DNA of 60,000 bases from Polytrichum commune. Taxonomy: Eukaryota > Streptophyta > Polytrichopsida > Polytrichales > Polytrichaceae. The DNA lies in NCBI GenBank assembly GCA_950295325.1, contig OX485808.1, positions 562,501-622,500 on the forward strand, read 5' to 3'. How positions within the stretch are numbered: position 1 is the stretch's first letter; every line of letters begins with the position of its first letter. Below are positions 58,301 to 60,000 of the stretch, in pieces. The notes beneath the pieces are model-generated. The model saw only the letters and a program-made list of their open reading frames with translations, had not been told where the DNA came from and did not search any database. Position numbers and translations under genes: made by a program.

Positions 58301-60000
58301 TCAAGTTACCCAACGCCTCCGGTATCTCCTTCAGGCCTAAACACATACTTAAGTCGAGGGAGGTCAAGGAGGTCAAGTTACCCAACGCCTCCGGTATTTC
58401 CTTCAAGCCTTGACACCAATTTAAGTCGAGGGAGGTCAAGGAGGTCAAGTTACCTAACGCCTCCGGTATCTCCTTCAAGCCTTCACACCCACTTAAGTCC
58501 ATGGTGGTCAAGGAGGTCAAGTTACCCAACGCCTCCGGTATCTCCTTCAAGCCTTTACACTCACTTAACTCAAAATAAGTCAACATGTTTAAGTTGCCTA
58601 TGGTGCTTGGTAGGGATGGTAAATTTGGGCAATCTTTTATTCTCATTTTGTATAAGAATTTCAATTGTCCGATACTATCACCAATTTCATATAGAGTACA
58701 TACGCCTTCAATCACCAAAATTTGCAAATATATGTGATTGTCCCAATTGAACATAAATGGATTTGAGGTCATTTGAAAATGAGGATTTGGTTGGCAAATC
58801 ACCATCAAACATTGGAGATTTTTGGATTGATTCAAAAATTTATCAAATGACATTGAACCCTCAAAACCTTGAAATCCAAAATATCGAAGCGAAAACAAAG
58901 GTATTCCCACGTCAAAGTGTGTTTGAAGCTCCTTCGTTGGTTCATTGAAAGAAAGACATTCGATACGCTCCATAACGTTTCGTGTTTTCCCACTCCATGT
59001 TGCTTTTTGTATTTTCCACCATCGAGTACCAATATACATGGGGTCTGTTTCCACAATCATACGTCCCATATCCCGTAATTGTTCATGGACTTCATAGATT
59101 CCATCTTTGTCAATCTTAACCAAAGATTTATCTTCTAGACGTTTGAAAGACTCTTTAGCATTTTTGTTGACATTTCTCCATAAACATGATGAGGTCACAA
59201 TTTTTAAGGTATCCATTGGGACCAAATCTTTGCTGAAATAACAACATAGGTCCAAAAACAAATTCTTTTCTTCTTGGGTAAGGTCATCGAAGCTTATCCG
59301 TAGGCAATGCCAAACCTCATTGTTATTTTCCAATCCCAAGGCTCTTGCCCTTTGTAGTCTTTGCAAAGCTCGCACCCAAATGCGTAGTCTCTTGAATCCA
59401 TACAATGTTCCACCCACAACCTTCAAGCTCAAAGGCAACCCTTTACATGCATCCACAATTTTCTCGACGATGTCCACCATATGAGATGGTGTTTCATATC
59501 CTTGATCACCAAAAGCATGCCTCGAGAATAATTTCATGGCTTCTCCTTTGATGAGTTCATCCAAATCTACACGACCAACATCTCCGAGGTGTTCCACAAG
59601 GTGCCAATCACGAGTTGTGATGATCATCTTGTTAGTACGCTTGGCTTTAAATATTTCAACATCCATCAATTCATGAATTTGTGTACTACTGCCAATGTCA
59701 TCAAGAACAATGAGAGTTCTTTTATTTGTGATTGTTTCACAAAGATGCGTCTTGGCTTGTACAATGTTTTTCACATCATCAACCTTGGCCTCCAAGTTGT
59801 TCAAAATTTCTTTGAATATCTCGATATTGCCACAATTTTCGTTCTTCATGAAAGTAAAGCTAAATGCTTCAAAACGACCACGCATGCACTCCATCATAGT
59901 TTTGGCCAATGTAGTTTTGCCCATTCCACCCACCCCTATAATGGCCACTATAGAGTGTTTCTCCAATGCCTTCATGACCCGTGGGGTTCTTTCTTGCAAA
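55359..60000 (-). CDS. NB-ARC-LRR part of a second PNL-type gene, 43 LRRs, 5' end outside window
   Basis: The reading frame is open from the right edge to TAA/TGA-type stop at 55359-55361, about 1,546 codons with no interruption. Visible order: LEKHSIVAIIGVGGMGKTT (P-loop), LIVLDDIGSS (Walker B), MIITTRDWHLVEHLGDVG (RNBS-B), GLPLSLKVVGG, FLDLCCYF (RNBS-D), VHEQLRDMGRMIV (MHD position, VHE), a non-repetitive linker with LRR-like strands, 43 regular 24-residue LRRs, and the tail ending WIQCCRSK. Its NB-ARC is close to that of gene 1, and by that similarity the missing N-terminus is expected to carry a kinase domain; this cannot be seen here. By family, an intracellular pathogen-sensing NTPase switch. 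Nothing in the visible part suggests loss of function. Confidence 0.9.
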   Translation of the reverse strand, partial: LQERTPRVMKALEKHSIVAIIGVGGMGKTTLAKTMMECMRGRFEAFSFTFMKNENCGNIEIFKEILNNLEAKVDDVKNIVQAKTHLCETITNKRTLIVLDDIGSSTQIHELMDVEIFKAKRTNKMIITTRDWHLVEHLGDVGRVDLDELIKGEAMKLFSRHAFGDQGYETPSHMVDIVEKIVDACKGLPLSLKVVGGTLYGFKRLRIWVRALQRLQRARALGLENNNEVWHCLRISFDDLTQEEKNLFLDLCCYFSKDLVPMDTLKIVTSSCLWRNVNKNAKESFKRLEDKSLVKIDKDGIYEVHEQLRDMGRMIVETDPMYIGTRWWKIQKATWSGKTRNVMERIECLSFNEPTKELQTHFDVGIPLFSLRYFGFQGFEGSMSFDKFLNQSKNLQCLMVICQPNPHFQMTSNPFMFNWDNHIYLQILVIEGVCTLYEIGDSIGQLKFLYKMRIKDCPNLPSLPSTIGNLNMLTYFELSECKGLKEIPEALGNLTSLTTMDLSGCEGLKEIPEALGNLTSLTSLDLNWCQGLKEIPEALGNLTSLTSLDLSMCLGLKEIPEALGNLTSLTSLDLSCCVGLKEMSEALGNLTSLTSLDLSWCKGLKEIPEALGNLTSLTTMDLSGCEGLKEIPEALGNLTSLTSLALSGCEGMKEIPEALGNLTSLTSLRLWKCKGLKEIPEALGNLTSLTSLNLSGCEGLKEIPEALGNLTSLTSLRLWKCKGLKEIPEALGNLTSLTSLNLSGCEGLKEIPEALGNLTSLTSLNLSGCEGLKEIPEALGNLTSLSSFDLSWCKSMTEIPEALGNLTSLTTLDLRGCKGLKEIPEALGNLTSLTSLNLSGCEGLKEIPEALGNLTSLSSFDLSWCKSMTEIPEALGNLTSLTSLALSGCEGMKEIPEALGNLTSLTSLDLSWCEGLKEIPEALGNLTSLNSLDLSMCEGMKEIPEALGNLTSLTSLRLWKCKGLKEIPEALGNLTSLTSLNLSGCEGLKEIPEALGNLTSLTSLNLSGCEGLKEIPEALGNLTSLTSLNLSGCEGLKEIPEALGNLTSLTSLALSGCEGMKEIPEALGNLTSLTSLDLSKCKGLKEIPEALGNLTSLTSLMLWKCKGLKEIPKALGNLTSLTSLDLSGCEGLKEIPDTLGNLTSLTSLDLSGCEGLKEIPEALGNFTSLTSLGLSWCKGLKKIPEALGNFTSLTSLNLSGCEGLKEIPEALGNLTSLTSLKLWKCKGLKEIPEALGNLTSLTALDLSWCRGLKEIPEALGNLTSLTSLNLSGCEGLKEIPEALGNLTSLSSFDLSWCKSMTEIPEALGNLTSLTTLDLRGCKGLKEIPEALGNLTSLTALTLSGCKGLKEIPGAWGNLTSLTTFPLRRCKSLTEIPEALGNLTSLTSLRLRRCKSLTEIPEALGNLTSLTSLRLRWCKSLTEIPEALGNLTSLTSLDFIECKGLKEIPEALSNLTPLTSVDLSKCEGLKEIPEALGNLTSLTSLDFSGCEGLKGIPKAFDKTFVTTSEEIDLCGTREVKEVKLCKGKRLSQFWRKLMSWIQCCRSK
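55497..58575 (-). repeat. LRR array of gene 2: 43 tandem units of 72 bp
   Basis: Units are in exact 72-bp register. A block of three units (variants SGCEG / SWCKSM-TEIPE / RGCKG) at about 56029-56213 recurs at 57541-57725, an offset of 1512 bp = 21 x 72, with essentially identical DNA including a shared GCCTCTGG variant. Further identical runs (NLSGCEGL x2 or x3) show several rounds of unit duplication. The array is more than three times that of gene 1. Confidence 0.95.

Larger units (their letters stand above)
50241..59975. repeat. Right copy of the segmental duplication
   Basis: Homologous to 5762-11830, same orientation, about 44.5 kb apart at the left boundary. It differs by the LTR at 50431-52193 and by a much longer LRR array. 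The 5' half of its gene lies beyond the window. Confidence 0.88.

Overview
This is a nuclear plant window: low GC, intron-bearing genes, many transposon remnants and plant-type immune-receptor genes. The best clue to the lineage is a gene with protein kinase, NB-ARC and LRR domains in one chain. That architecture (PNL class) is known from mosses, so a moss is my best guess. This is inference; no sequence search was run.

Layout. 1-3760 is a broken DNA-transposon transposase, followed by a small inverted-repeat element (3884-4369) with a 10-bp target duplication. From 5762 begins a segment that recurs from 50241, in the same orientation, to the right edge. Each copy carries one minus-strand PNL-type gene. 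Gene 1 (9307-13437) is complete but has one in-frame TAA in the kinase domain and about 14 LRR units of 72 bp. Gene 2 (55359 to beyond the right edge) is open throughout the visible NB-ARC and LRR parts and has 43 units. Both have eroded LRR-like units downstream of their stop codons.

Between the copies, 18380-22142 (minus) is a spliced EXO70 exocyst gene with good exon borders but three stops, a frameshift and missing 5'-middle exons. 25846-26720 holds three ~290-bp tandem repeats with coding character. Around 29700-30660, 34200-34640 and perhaps 40009-40245, minus-strand fragments look like a third, scattered NLR. Among them lie a 410-bp element with 8-bp duplications (30983-31392), a 1254-bp foldback element with perfect 9-bp duplications (32130-33383) and a solo-LTR-like insertion (37773-39670). 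41856-42204 is a 349-bp element with G17/C13 tracts near its tips and 8-bp duplications. 43923-48441 is a MULE-like transposase pseudogene whose C-terminal SWIM-type zinc finger is split by a 989-bp solo LTR with a 5-bp duplication. A second LTR of the 37773 family (50431-52193) interrupts the right-hand duplicated segment.

In short, this is an NLR-rich, transposon-churned cluster. The most interesting parts are the kinase-NLR pair, the threefold difference in LRR number between two close paralogues, and the readable nested insertions. Reading is by eye, so exon borders and degenerate remnants are approximate.
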